From Pontixanthobacter sp. CEM42 (lineage in GTDB: Bacteria > Pseudomonadota > Alphaproteobacteria > Sphingomonadales > Sphingomonadaceae): a stretch of 64,000 bases of DNA. Location: assembly GCF_017812015.1 (NCBI RefSeq), contig NZ_JADQTN010000001.1:350501-414500 (forward strand), given 5' to 3'. Below are positions 18,101 to 26,521 of the stretch, piece by piece. The translations under genes and the position numbers were made by a program. The notes below the pieces were generated by a model. It saw only the letters and a program-made list of their open reading frames with translations, was not told the origin of the DNA and did no database searches. How positions within the stretch are numbered: position 1 is the first letter of the stretch; the number at the start of each line of letters is the position of its first letter.

Positions 18101-21100
18101 TCAGAAGCGCATACTCGCGCTCAGGCTAATCGTTCGTCCTGGACCCGGAATACCGGTGGCATCTTGCACTTGCTTGTCGAACAGATTGAACACGCCGAGA
18201 TCGACATTTACTGTCCGGTCGAAGGGCTGCCAATTGGCAGTGGTGTTGAACACCACATAGCCATCAAGCGAGATGTCGAGATCATCGGTCCGCGGCCCGA
18301 AATAATCTGCAAATACCCGAGTTTTGAGCCGTATTGGAGCCTCGACAGTCCAGGTCGCGCCCAATTGAGCGGTTGCCTCCGGTACGAATGGAATGCGGCT
18401 TCCGGCAGGCACAAAACTGTTGGGATTGCCGAATGTCGCCTGTCCGAGCTGGTTGAAGTCCTGCCGCGCGCGGCTTTCGACCATTGCGTAATTAGCCCGG
18501 ATGCCGAGATTGTCAGTCGCTAAGAAATTGGCTTCCAGCTCAATCCGGTCAAGCGTTGAACTCTCACCGCGTAATTGGATGCCGCCACTTGGCACCTCAA
18601 AGAACAACGCGCCGAAATCCTGTTTCTGATACTGCACGCTTGTGAAGAGACGCGGCGTCCATTCGGCATCCCACCGAGCCATATAGCTAAGAATGCGCGC
18701 ATTTTGCTCCACCGGCGCGATCAACGGCTTGAGGCCAATCGCGGCTATCGGGGCGAACGAAAACGGGCGCTCGTCAGCTGTTTGCCGGCTAATCGTACCG
18801 CGGAGCCACTGTCCTTGCACTGGCTCGTATGCCGCACCCACATTAAAGAATATTCCGCTATCTTCATTGGTACCATTCGCCAGTATATTGACGGTATTCT
18901 GCTCATGCAGGAAACTTATCTGTCCTTGCAGAATGACCTTCTCGCCAAGTTCGTATCGTGCATCGGCATAGGCGCGGATCTCGCGGATGAAGGCCTCGTC
19001 AAAAAGGACCGTGCCGGGGATTTCGACCAAATTTCCATCCGCGTTTCGCGTGAATTGTTGATCCCGAAATACCAAATCAAGATTGGAATATTCCGCACCG
19101 ATCCGGAGATCGAGATCACCGAAGCCTCGACTGTAATTGGCGGTTAGAAAGACAAATTCGTTTCGAGCAGCAATACGTGACGCTTCGTTGCTGTTGATCG
19201 AGTCCTCAATCCGGGTGGTTTCGTTCTCGTCGCGATACAGACCACCTATGGTAAGCATATTGCGGTGGCCGAATTGGTGGTTCCAGAATAGACCCGCGGT
19301 CGTTTTTTCGTTCTTTAGCCTCCGCAGCGGGCGCTCGCGGCGATTGATTCCGATCTGGTCTGCAAAGCCTTGAGAGATCAGATTTACGGTGTCGCTATCT
19401 TCGTAATTGCCGAAGAACACGAATTTGTCCTGCGGCGACAGTTCAAACCCCACCAGTGTGTTAACGAACAGATTGTCAGTTTCCTGCCGATCGATAAACG
19501 GGCTGATCGTTTCGCGAGGCAAGACATCGTTGAATTGCAAGCGCTCTGCGGTAAATGTGTAGGCGAGCGGAATCGCGCCATTGGCGAGGCCCGTGGCGCT
19601 GATTCTCCCGCTGACGAGCTCGCGCTGATTCTCAGTCAGATAGGTGACTTGCGGTGAACCTTCGAAAAAGTTTCGCCGCGAGAAGACTAAGTCTTTCTCT
19701 GGCGAGACCACGCTCAACGGCTCCAACACGGCGCCTTGGATAAAGCTAGATACGAAATCATCGTCGAGACCATTGAAGGAGTCGAAGGTGCCATTGCGCG
19801 GGCGCAGGATAAAGGGTGATGCGGTTTGATTGAGGAATTGATCGGGGTATGAACTGGCGTTGAAGCTATCGAACACCCGGTCACCATAATAGCGGCCCCA
19901 GCCTTCGAGATTGAGGAAACGAAAGGACTGCGAGACGAGCGAACCGGACTGCTGGTTCTCTGACAGATTGACATACTCGCCGCCGCGATTCTGGAAATTG
20001 GCCAGTGCACCCCGCGCGCCTTGAATGGCACTGCCTGCATCAAAGCGGTGGAGCGCGATTGCGGTGCGTGTAAGCGGGATTGTCGGGCTGAGCGGGTCGA
20101 GCCGCGCGGCTGCGTCCAGTTGTTGCTCGGCCAAGTCGGGTTCGTTGTTCTGGTATTGCAGCTCCGCCAGACTGACAAAACCGCGCCCGAAGGATGGATT
20201 GCCCGCAGACGCAGCCAGTGCTTCCTCCGAGGCCGCATCCAGATCACCGAGGCGGACGTAATAGCCGGCCAGAATACGCCGGTTGATTGACAAATCCGGT
20301 TCCAAATCCATCGCCTGGTCGAGTGAGAATTTCGCTTTCCTGACTTCGTTCTGCGCGAGCAGGATCTCGGCTTTCAAGGCATGCAACGTTGCATCTTGGG
20401 GCTTAGTTGCGAGCGCGGCGTCGACAGCGGCCAGCGCCTCCTTAAAACCGCCTCTCTCAAGCCAGATCTCCGCTAATGTCTGTTGCACATCTGGATAGTC
20501 GGGCATGATTGCTGCAGCTTGCTCGGCGCGGGTCAGTGCAGCGCGCGGCATACCTTCGTAATCGGCGATGATCTCTGCTTCGAGTGCAATCAAGCGGCCA
20601 TGATCCGGGAATCTGACGAGTGCCGCATTGATAGCTTTGCGTGCCAATTGGGGCTCACCAAGAAGCAGCACGATGCGCGTCTTTGCATCATGCAATCCAG
20701 GTGTGTCGGGGAAGCGGACCAAGCCTTCCTCAGCTAGCGTAATTGCAGAGCGCAGATCGCCTTCATAGGCCTTGATCAGCGCGCGCCCGAGATAGGAATT
20801 GGGCGTTTCCTCTGGCGCGGGATATTGCGGTTCCTGACCCAACTGCGCCGCAGTGAGATATTGTCCGTAGGTTCCGATGGCGCGATCTTCGGGTGTTGGA
20901 CCAGCGGCCAAACCATCGAATAGCTGCTTCGCCTGTTCCCAATCGCCCTGATCGACCAGCCTCTGTGCTTCGGACAGATCGCGCGGGCCGCCCATCATCG
21001 CCAGCGCATCCTCTGCGCGGACATAATAAAGCATCTGCTCACGGCCCGATGGATTGACCAATTGCACTTTAACCGGGGCCTGACCGCGCCGGACAGTGGC

Positions 21101-21643
21101 GGCTTCACCCGAACCGACCGTGACGCTGCCAAATTCGTTGGACAGCTCAACCTCGCCTTCAAAGACCTCTAGCGTGCTGCTGTCGTTATCAGCGCTGATC
21201 GCCCATTCGGTGCCTCTGATGGCGGCGGTCGCGGACGGCGTGCGGACGCGCAAATTGCTCTTGCCGCGTGGCGACCGACCCCATGCTTTACCCTTGTTGA
21301 GTGAGACGTTGGACTGGGCATCGACCACCAATGTCGAATTGCGCCCGAGCCGAACCTGAGTGCGGTTGGCGAACAGGATCGAAAGCGTGCCTGAGCGATT
21401 GGTGCGCAGTACATCGCCTTGCTTGAGATCCTGACGGGCTTCGGCAGTGCGGAACGTGCGGGCGGGCACAAAGCGGCCTTGCTCACCGCCTTTTGCAGTG
21501 ACGATCTTGCCCGCAATTGTTCCCGAGCGCTTTACCGTTTCGGCATGCGCAACGCTTGACCATGCCATGGCCAGCATCGCGGCGCTGCTGAGTAGAATCC
21601 TCACCCCATCATCCCCTGATGATCCGCATTTGCGTCGGACCAT
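18101..21643 (-). CDS. FecR-TPR-outer-membrane beta-barrel fusion protein
   Basis: A 1180-residue envelope protein. A signal peptide ends at V-A-H-A (34). Residues about 70-190 form a FecR domain, with V-R-T-P-S-A-T-A-A-I-R-G-T-E and L-E-V-F-E-G-E-V-E-L. About 205-575 are TPR-like helical repeats, and about 600-1180 alternate polar and aromatic residues like an outer-membrane barrel, ending in S-A-S-M-R-F with the terminal Phe expected for BAM insertion. I see no TonB box or plug domain. FecR proteins normally relay signals to ECF sigma factors; none is nearby. Instead a CHASE2 adenylate cyclase follows 14 bases downstream, suggesting an outer-membrane to inner-membrane sensing pair. Confidence 0.85.
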   Translation of the reverse strand: MVRRKCGSSGDDGVRILLSSAAMLAMAWSSVAHAETVKRSGTIAGKIVTAKGGEQGRFVPARTFRTAEARQDLKQGDVLRTNRSGTLSILFANRTQVRLGRNSTLVVDAQSNVSLNKGKAWGRSPRGKSNLRVRTPSATAAIRGTEWAISADNDSSTLEVFEGEVELSNEFGSVTVGSGEAATVRRGQAPVKVQLVNPSGREQMLYYVRAEDALAMMGGPRDLSEAQRLVDQGDWEQAKQLFDGLAAGPTPEDRAIGTYGQYLTAAQLGQEPQYPAPEETPNSYLGRALIKAYEGDLRSAITLAEEGLVRFPDTPGLHDAKTRIVLLLGEPQLARKAINAALVRFPDHGRLIALEAEIIADYEGMPRAALTRAEQAAAIMPDYPDVQQTLAEIWLERGGFKEALAAVDAALATKPQDATLHALKAEILLAQNEVRKAKFSLDQAMDLEPDLSINRRILAGYYVRLGDLDAASEEALAASAGNPSFGRGFVSLAELQYQNNEPDLAEQQLDAAARLDPLSPTIPLTRTAIALHRFDAGSAIQGARGALANFQNRGGEYVNLSENQQSGSLVSQSFRFLNLEGWGRYYGDRVFDSFNASSYPDQFLNQTASPFILRPRNGTFDSFNGLDDDFVSSFIQGAVLEPLSVVSPEKDLVFSRRNFFEGSPQVTYLTENQRELVSGRISATGLANGAIPLAYTFTAERLQFNDVLPRETISPFIDRQETDNLFVNTLVGFELSPQDKFVFFGNYEDSDTVNLISQGFADQIGINRRERPLRRLKNEKTTAGLFWNHQFGHRNMLTIGGLYRDENETTRIEDSINSNEASRIAARNEFVFLTANYSRGFGDLDLRIGAEYSNLDLVFRDQQFTRNADGNLVEIPGTVLFDEAFIREIRAYADARYELGEKVILQGQISFLHEQNTVNILANGTNEDSGIFFNVGAAYEPVQGQWLRGTISRQTADERPFSFAPIAAIGLKPLIAPVEQNARILSYMARWDAEWTPRLFTSVQYQKQDFGALFFEVPSGGIQLRGESSTLDRIELEANFLATDNLGIRANYAMVESRARQDFNQLGQATFGNPNSFVPAGSRIPFVPEATAQLGATWTVEAPIRLKTRVFADYFGPRTDDLDISLDGYVVFNTTANWQPFDRTVNVDLGVFNLFDKQVQDATGIPGPGRTISLSASMRF

Positions 21644-21675
21644 AATGGAGCGCTCCTGCTTTGAAAGGGTGCTGC

Positions 21676-22467
21676 CTACTTTTTAACCCGCCAATCGCGG
21701 GCATAGGTCGACTCTTCGTGATATTTGCGCTGCTTTGCCGCTGCTTGTTCTGCCAATTCTTCTGCGGTGGAGGCGCGGGCGTTCGTCTGTTTCAACAGTG
21801 CATCACGCCGGATCGGAATACATTGCGCAATCGGCGTACCAGCCGACAACAAATGATCCCCAATCGGGCCGGACCATACGAAGGGGATATTCACTGTCGT
21901 ATCGAAGCGGTCGCAATCGACCATGCCGGTGAAGCAAGTGAAAGGCAGGTCGGGGCGGCTTAGTGGCTGCGCGAACAGCACAGAATATCCGTCGGGCACT
22001 TTGATCCGCCACGGATTGATGAATTTCAGCGGCATCGTCCTCTCGAAAGGCGGTTGGGGCGCGCCAATCTGGGCGGGATGATGTTGTTCTATCGGTTGGA
22101 AAGGAACGTCGGGCGCCCAGCCCATCTGGATCGAAACGCGGTCCTCCGGCACGTGCAATTGCACATCGAAAGGCAGCGAGATCATGTAACCGAGCGAGAA
22201 TGTATCAGTGACCGGCAGGCACGCTTTGACGGTCAAGCCGGGAAGGCCGTTCGCGTCCTTCATTCCCATCTCACGGTCGAGCTGCTTGAACCATTCGGGC
22301 GCGGACCGGATCGAGCGTTCGGGTGCAGGAATTTTATCGAGCAATTCAGGATCGCACAGGAATTCAATAGTGTCGTCGGGCGCGGGGCCGGTCGGTTCTG
22401 GCGGAGGTGCTGGTTCAGGCGCCTTGTCAGGCTGCGTAAAGCCAAAGCTCACTTTGAAATCTGACAC
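21676..22467 (-). CDS. conserved hypothetical protein, possibly DUF6065
   Basis: About 263 residues, no signal peptide or membrane segment. A Pro-rich N-terminal tail (residues 12-30) precedes a compact domain with many Pro/Trp residues (N-P-W-R-I-K-V-P-D-G-Y-S-V-L-F) and the later F-V-W-S-G-P-I-G-D. The pattern reminds me of DUF6065, a family of unknown function, but I am not sure. The C-terminal 40 residues are a charged, probably helical tail. Start taken as the GTG at 22467, which has GGAG four bases before it; an in-frame ATG at 22533 lies inside the dispersed repeat described at 22541 and its spacer and looks less natural. Confidence 0.6.
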   Translation of the reverse strand: MSDFKVSFGFTQPDKAPEPAPPPEPTGPAPDDTIEFLCDPELLDKIPAPERSIRSAPEWFKQLDREMGMKDANGLPGLTVKACLPVTDTFSLGYMISLPFDVQLHVPEDRVSIQMGWAPDVPFQPIEQHHPAQIGAPQPPFERTMPLKFINPWRIKVPDGYSVLFAQPLSRPDLPFTCFTGMVDCDRFDTTVNIPFVWSGPIGDHLLSAGTPIAQCIPIRRDALLKQTNARASTAEELAEQAAAKQRKYHEESTYARDWRVKK

Positions 22468-22540
22468 CGCTCGCTCTCCAATTAACGAGTGTCTGGGATG
22501 TCGGAAAAGCAACACGCTTGCAAGAGAGCCCATGAACCTT

Positions 22541-22590
22541 AGTCGCGGCAGCCAGAGCGCGACTGCGCGACGCGCGGTTAGCGCGAAGCC
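22541..22590 (+). repeat. two-hairpin dispersed element, copy 1
   Basis: About 50 bases forming two stem-loops: AGTCGC with GCGACT around a 12-base loop (22541-22564), then CGCGC with GCGCG around GGTTA (22571-22585). A second copy at 28317 keeps the loops and length but changes paired bases on both sides, so pairing is conserved. It lies between the 21676 gene and tRNA-Thr. Confidence 0.75.
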
Positions 22591-22645
22591 AAGCGGGCCG
22601 GATGGCTCGCGCCTGGCCTCTGAGGGATAAAAATATCAGAAGCGA

Positions 22646-22721
22646 TGGTGCCGGCTACACGATTCGAACGCGTGGCCTGATGATTACAAATCAACTGCTC
22701 TACCAACTGAGCTAAGCCGGC
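22646..22721 (-). tRNA. tRNA-Thr (anticodon TGT)
   Basis: Complete 76-base cloverleaf with encoded CCA. Acceptor stem GCCGGCT pairs with AGCCGGC; D arm GCTC/GAGC; anticodon loop TTTGTAA gives TGT at positions 34-36; T loop TTCGAAT is present. It reads ACA and, by wobble, other Thr codons. It stands alone, in the same orientation as the genes on both sides. Confidence 0.97.
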
Positions 22722-22765
22722 CCATCATCTGCACGCCAGATTTGTCGTGCGGCGCGCCCTTTGGC

Positions 22766-23653
22766 TCAAAATGCGCCGAACGTCCAGCCCTCAGTTACAG
22801 CAATTTCGGGTGTGAGGCCCTTTGGTGACCATAATGCGGGGTTTTCTGCGACTTTCCGGAGCCATGCTGAGGTCAGAATTGCATCCGAGCTGTGATCGTC
22901 GATTGGCCCATCCGCTGGAACCGAAGGCGAATCGAGTACCGTCAGCGCGGTGTTCAGCTCGCCATAATCACGGATTTTGCTGCGGCTGGCAGACCGACCG
23001 GCGGCAATCGCGGTAAGGCCGGTGTAAATCTCTACGATGACTGAACCGGTCTCGGGCAACGGATCAATCGGCCAAACGGGGATTGTACCGTTCAACTGGT
23101 ACAGCATCCGCATTCCCGTGAGGCTCGATTTACCCACCTGCGCTGCTCCGACGAGATTGAAATTGGAATATGGCTTGCACCCCATCGCTTGCTGAACGTG
23201 CTCTGTAAGGCGAAGCCGTCCGCGTTTATCCGGTGCGTTGGCTGTGTGAAAGCGATCTCCTTCGCGGCCGCCCTGACGGCGGAAATAGCGCGACAGTTCC
23301 GGATGATCGACGAAGCTGCTTGCTTCCATATTGGGGTCATCGGCGCAAATATCGTCGATCAACTCCCAAAGCTGTTTCGCATTGGCGGGAGTATCCGGCC
23401 AATCGGGAAAAAAGGCACCGCAATCGTCAAATGGCAGCGATATGCCAAGATCCATCCCGACCAACGTATTGTCTGGAAGATCATTGCGGAGGATGCCCAA
23501 TACCTCTGCGCGCGACCACGCGTTGTCGCGATTGACCAGAACGGGTGGACCGCCAGCAGCATCGCATATCGCAACTGCAATACCCTTTTGGCGCGGTCCG
23601 GCCGCACCGGACCAGTCAATCGCGCAAAAATAGTCGAACCGGTCTGGTCTCAT
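22766..23653 (-). CDS. hypothetical protein, DUF429-like
   Basis: A 295-residue soluble protein with no named function. The start (F-C-A-I-D-W-S-G-A) and a second strand with V-G-M-D-L-G-I-S-L-P-F resemble the DUF429 family, predicted to have an RNase H-like fold with acidic residues at those two strands. V-G-K-S-S-L-T-G-M in the middle looks like a P-loop, but its position and missing preceding Gly pattern make this doubtful. The ATG at 23653 overlaps the rarA stop by four bases, so it is translated after rarA; a role linked to DNA repair would be guesswork. Confidence 0.65.
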   Translation of the reverse strand: MRPDRFDYFCAIDWSGAAGPRQKGIAVAICDAAGGPPVLVNRDNAWSRAEVLGILRNDLPDNTLVGMDLGISLPFDDCGAFFPDWPDTPANAKQLWELIDDICADDPNMEASSFVDHPELSRYFRRQGGREGDRFHTANAPDKRGRLRLTEHVQQAMGCKPYSNFNLVGAAQVGKSSLTGMRMLYQLNGTIPVWPIDPLPETGSVIVEIYTGLTAIAAGRSASRSKIRDYGELNTALTVLDSPSVPADGPIDDHSSDAILTSAWLRKVAENPALWSPKGLTPEIAVTEGWTFGAF

Positions 23654-24972
23654 TCGCCCTGCAGCTCTTTCCGTTTGCGATCCCACCATTCCATCCGTTC
23701 GCGCACTTTGCGTTCAAAGCCGCGCTCGACCGGCTCGTAATAGGTCTGCGGCTCCATTTCCTCGGGCCAATAATTGTCGCCGGAAAAGCCGCCTTCAGCA
23801 TTGTGATCATAGGCGTAGTCTTTGCCGTAGCCGATATCCTTCATCAGCTTGGTCGGCGCGTTGAGGATATTCTGCGGGGGCATCAGGCTGCCGGTCTCTT
23901 TCGCGGCTTTGAACGACGCCTTTTGCGCGGCATAGGCGGCGTTGGATTTGGGCGCAGTCGCAAGATAGAGGCACGCCTGCACAATCGCGACTTCGCCTTC
24001 GGGACTGCCGAGAAATTCGTAGGCCTGTTTGGCAGCAAGGCATTGGGTCAGCGCTTGCGGGTCTGCGAGGCCGATATCTTCACTCGCAAATCGGACAAGG
24101 CGGCGAAGGACGTAAAGCGGTTCCTCGCCCGCCGTTAGCATCCGCGCCATGTAGTATAGCGCAGCCTGCGGTTCCGATCCGCGCAGGCTTTTGTGCAAGG
24201 CAGAGATCAGATTGTAATGTCCGTCACGGTCCTTGTCGTAGACCGCAACGCGGCGCTGGAGGAACTTGCCAAGTCCTGCCGGATCAAGCGGCTCGGGAAT
24301 GTTGGCAGCGTACAGCGTCTCCGCCTGATTGAGCAGGAAGCGACCGTCGCCGTCTGCTGATGCGACCAATGCGTCTTTGGCTTCATCTGTGAGGGGAAGG
24401 GGGCCTTCCAATTCCTCAGCCCGTTCAAGCAGCGTGAATAGTGCTTCCTGGTCAAGTCGCTGGAGGATCAACACCTGCGCTCGGCTAAGCAGCGCGGCGT
24501 TCAGAGCAAAGCTGGGATTCTCGGTGGTCGCTCCAACCAGTGTTACCGTGCCGCGCTCGACAAACGGCAGGAAGCCATCCTGCTGCGCGCGATTGAAGCG
24601 ATGGATTTCGTCTACGAATAGTAGCGTGCGTTGACCGGCATCGACCGCTTTGTCCGCCGCAGCAAAGGCTTTTTTGAGATCTGCTACGCCAGAGAAGACG
24701 GCGCTGATCGCTTCAAACCGCATACCCACGGCATCCGCCAACAATCGCGCGGTAGTGGTTTTCCCGGTGCCGGGCGGCCCCCACAGGATCATCGAAGATA
24801 GCTTGCCAGCTGCGACCATCCGGCCAATTGCACCGTCGGAACCGGTTAGGTGATCCTGTCCGACAACTTCGTTAAGCGCACGCGGACGCAGGCGATCTGC
24901 CAGCGGCGAGTCCTCACGCGGCTCGTCGCGTGCGCGCTCCGGCGAGATGTCATCGGGAAACAGGTCAGTCAT
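23650..24972 (-). CDS. rarA: replication-associated recombination protein A (MgsA/RarA)
   Basis: A 440-residue AAA+ ATPase acting at stalled replication forks, related to the Werner-interacting WRNIP1. Walker A is G-P-P-G-T-G-K-T-T (about 48-56), Walker B L-L-F-V-D-E-I-H-R-F-N, and sensor 1 is V-G-A-T-T-E-N-P-S-F. The C-terminal tetramerisation domain includes the conserved L-P-P-E-like Y-W-P-E-E-M-E-P-Q-T-Y-Y-E-P. Start placed at the ATG at 24972, giving M-T-D-L-F as in relatives; an in-frame ATG at 25017 adds 15 residues. It is divergent from the PadR regulator, with about 108 bases between. Confidence 0.95.
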   Translation of the reverse strand: MTDLFPDDISPERARDEPREDSPLADRLRPRALNEVVGQDHLTGSDGAIGRMVAAGKLSSMILWGPPGTGKTTTARLLADAVGMRFEAISAVFSGVADLKKAFAAADKAVDAGQRTLLFVDEIHRFNRAQQDGFLPFVERGTVTLVGATTENPSFALNAALLSRAQVLILQRLDQEALFTLLERAEELEGPLPLTDEAKDALVASADGDGRFLLNQAETLYAANIPEPLDPAGLGKFLQRRVAVYDKDRDGHYNLISALHKSLRGSEPQAALYYMARMLTAGEEPLYVLRRLVRFASEDIGLADPQALTQCLAAKQAYEFLGSPEGEVAIVQACLYLATAPKSNAAYAAQKASFKAAKETGSLMPPQNILNAPTKLMKDIGYGKDYAYDHNAEGGFSGDNYWPEEMEPQTYYEPVERGFERKVRERMEWWDRKRKELQGE

Positions 24973-25032
24973 TCGTCGGATCAGATAGGCGCTTTGCCGA
25001 AGGATTGCATCAGCCACTTGTCAGATTGCAAT

Positions 25033-25058
25033 TAAGATATATCTTAGAGCTATCTTAG
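25033..25058 (+). promoter_or_regulatory. probable operator of the PadR gene
   Basis: A perfect 14-bp palindrome (TAAGATATATCTTA, 25033-25046) overlaps a direct repeat of TATCTTAG at 25040-25047 and 25051-25058. It ends 22 bases before the PadR start in an AT-rich stretch unlike its surroundings. PadR proteins usually repress their own genes through such palindromes, so autoregulation is inferred. Control of divergent rarA is also possible. Confidence 0.5.
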
Positions 25059-25080
25059 TTATATCGAAAGGAATAGTGGA

Positions 25081-25695
25081 ATGCGAGTTCACAAGATGAG
25101 AAAAATGCGTCGTCGCGGTTTCCCGATCGAAGCGATGTTCGCTTCGGGCAGTTGGGGCAATTGGGGTGGTGATTTCGGCCGTGATGGCCCGTTTGGCGGC
25201 GGCGGAGGACGCGGTCATAAGCGCAAACGCCGCATGTTCGGCACGGGAGAGCTGCGCCTAACACTGTTGATGCTGATCGGTGACGAACCACGCCATGGCT
25301 ATGAGCTGATCAAAGCCATCGGAGAAATGACAGGTGGGACCTATGAACCGAGCCCCGGCGCCGTCTATCCGACGCTGCAAATGCTGGCGGATGAAGGTGT
25401 GATCACAGAAGCCAAGCCCAAGAAGGGCGACGAGGCCAAGAAGGCCTTCGAGATCACCAAATCGGGCAAGGAAGAACTCGCCGATCGTGAAGATGAAGTG
25501 GCAAAGATCGTCCAGAAACTCACTGCGATGTCAGGTAATGAAGAGCGCAATCGGGCTCCCGAACTGTTCCGCGCGATGGGCAATCTCGCGGGCGTGCTTA
25601 AAAACAAATACCGGAGCGGCGGTTTTGACGCTGGCGACATTGAAGAGATGGTTGATATCATCGATGATGCCGCAAAGCGGATCGAACGGCTCTAG
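25081..25695 (+). CDS. PadR family transcriptional regulator
   Basis: A 204-residue regulator. The winged-helix PadR domain covers about residues 55-130 (L-R-L-T-L-L-M-L-I-G-D-E-P-R-H-G-Y-E-L then S-P-G-A-V-Y-P-T-L-Q-M-L), followed by a coiled-coil dimerisation tail. An unusual 50-residue N-terminal extension is basic, then Gly-rich (G-G-G-G-G-R-G-H-K-R-K-R-R), perhaps giving extra DNA contacts. AAGGA lies eight bases before the ATG. No efflux pump or other obvious target is adjacent. The palindromic site just upstream suggests autoregulation. Confidence 0.9.
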   Translation: MRVHKMRKMRRRGFPIEAMFASGSWGNWGGDFGRDGPFGGGGGRGHKRKRRMFGTGELRLTLLMLIGDEPRHGYELIKAIGEMTGGTYEPSPGAVYPTLQMLADEGVITEAKPKKGDEAKKAFEITKSGKEELADREDEVAKIVQKLTAMSGNEERNRAPELFRAMGNLAGVLKNKYRSGGFDAGDIEEMVDIIDDAAKRIERL

Positions 25696-25708
25696 AACCC
25701 TTGTCTTA

Positions 25709-25744
25709 GTTCGTGGTGGTGTGATTAGTTACATCACCACGAAC
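25709..25744 (+). terminator. terminator-like hairpin after the PadR gene
   Basis: Thirteen-base-pair stem (25709-25721 with 25732-25744, one G-U) with a 10-base loop, starting 14 bases after the stop. The sequence after it is AT-rich but lacks a long T run, so termination strength is uncertain. Confidence 0.6.
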
Positions 25745-25822
25745 ATAATATTGTCGCGTTTTTGCAAAGGTTTGCAGGGGTGATTGCCTATTGCGCTACT
25801 GATCAGATTTCAGGAGTGCAGT

Positions 25823-26416
25823 ATGTTCGATTCGGCCAAATTTGGTGCATTAGGTTTTGCCGCGGGGTTGATTGCATTGCTCGGCATTGGCTGGCCGCAA
25901 GACGTCGCCGCGCAGATTTCTGAGCAATGTAAAGCGGATTACCAGACCATATTTGATAGTTTGAATAATGGCGATGGCGCGAAGGTGCCGAGCGGTGCAA
26001 TTAGTTGGGCGCTTAGTGTTGAGAAAGCAGTGAATGCCGGAGAAAGTGCCTGTCCAAAGATGGATGCCGAAACAACGGCCTATTTGGAGCGTGCCGGAAA
26101 CGACCCAGCGTCAGTACAAAGTGTAGAGTCAAAATCACAGACTGCTCAAAAAGAACCAGGCGGGAAGATAACCGCGCTGATGCGTGGAAAGACTGCATAC
26201 TCTGAAGGAAAATTTGGGACTGCGAAAAGAGAATATCAAAAAGCTTGCAGCGAGCGGGTGGCAGAGGGATGCTACCTCGCGGGCCTGATGACATGGAAAG
26301 GCGAAGGCGGTCCAAAGCAAGATTGGCGGGCCGGTGCCCAATTCAGAACCGCTTGTAGATACGGTGAACAGCGGGCGTGTGACCTTCTCAAGAAGGAGAC
26401 TTTTCCAGACGCCTAA
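25823..26416 (+). CDS. secreted protein with Sel1-like repeats
   Basis: About 197 residues, exported: the signal peptide runs to D-V-A-A-Q (about 32). A first domain has two Cys, in E-Q-C-K-A-D-Y and S-A-C-P-K-M-D-A-E. The second half carries Sel1/TPR-like repeats with paired Ala and Cys (K-A-C-S-E-R-V-A-E-G-C-Y-L-A-G-L-M and T-A-C-R-Y-G-E-Q-R-A-C). The same two-part layout recurs in the protein at 32757, so they are probable paralogues. Function unknown; Cys-rich Sel1 proteins are often periplasmic with disulfides. AGGAG sits six to seven bases before the ATG at 25823, favouring it over an earlier in-frame start. Confidence 0.7.
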   Translation: MFDSAKFGALGFAAGLIALLGIGWPQDVAAQISEQCKADYQTIFDSLNNGDGAKVPSGAISWALSVEKAVNAGESACPKMDAETTAYLERAGNDPASVQSVESKSQTAQKEPGGKITALMRGKTAYSEGKFGTAKREYQKACSERVAEGCYLAGLMTWKGEGGPKQDWRAGAQFRTACRYGEQRACDLLKKETFPDA

Positions 26417-26521
26417 ATGCTATGATCGTGATGCTGTAGGCAATCTGTGCAGTTGCGTTTGGTGCAACTTACAAAATGATGCTAAACCCCCTCTATTGAT
26501 TTGATGGAGGGGAACATCACA

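Noticed and set aside
22766-23653. A P-loop ATPase reading of the DUF429-like protein (V-G-K-S-S-L-T)
   Set aside because: The preceding residues A-A-Q-V-G-K-S lack the Gly spacing of Walker A and no Walker B follows; the DUF429-like start is more convincing.
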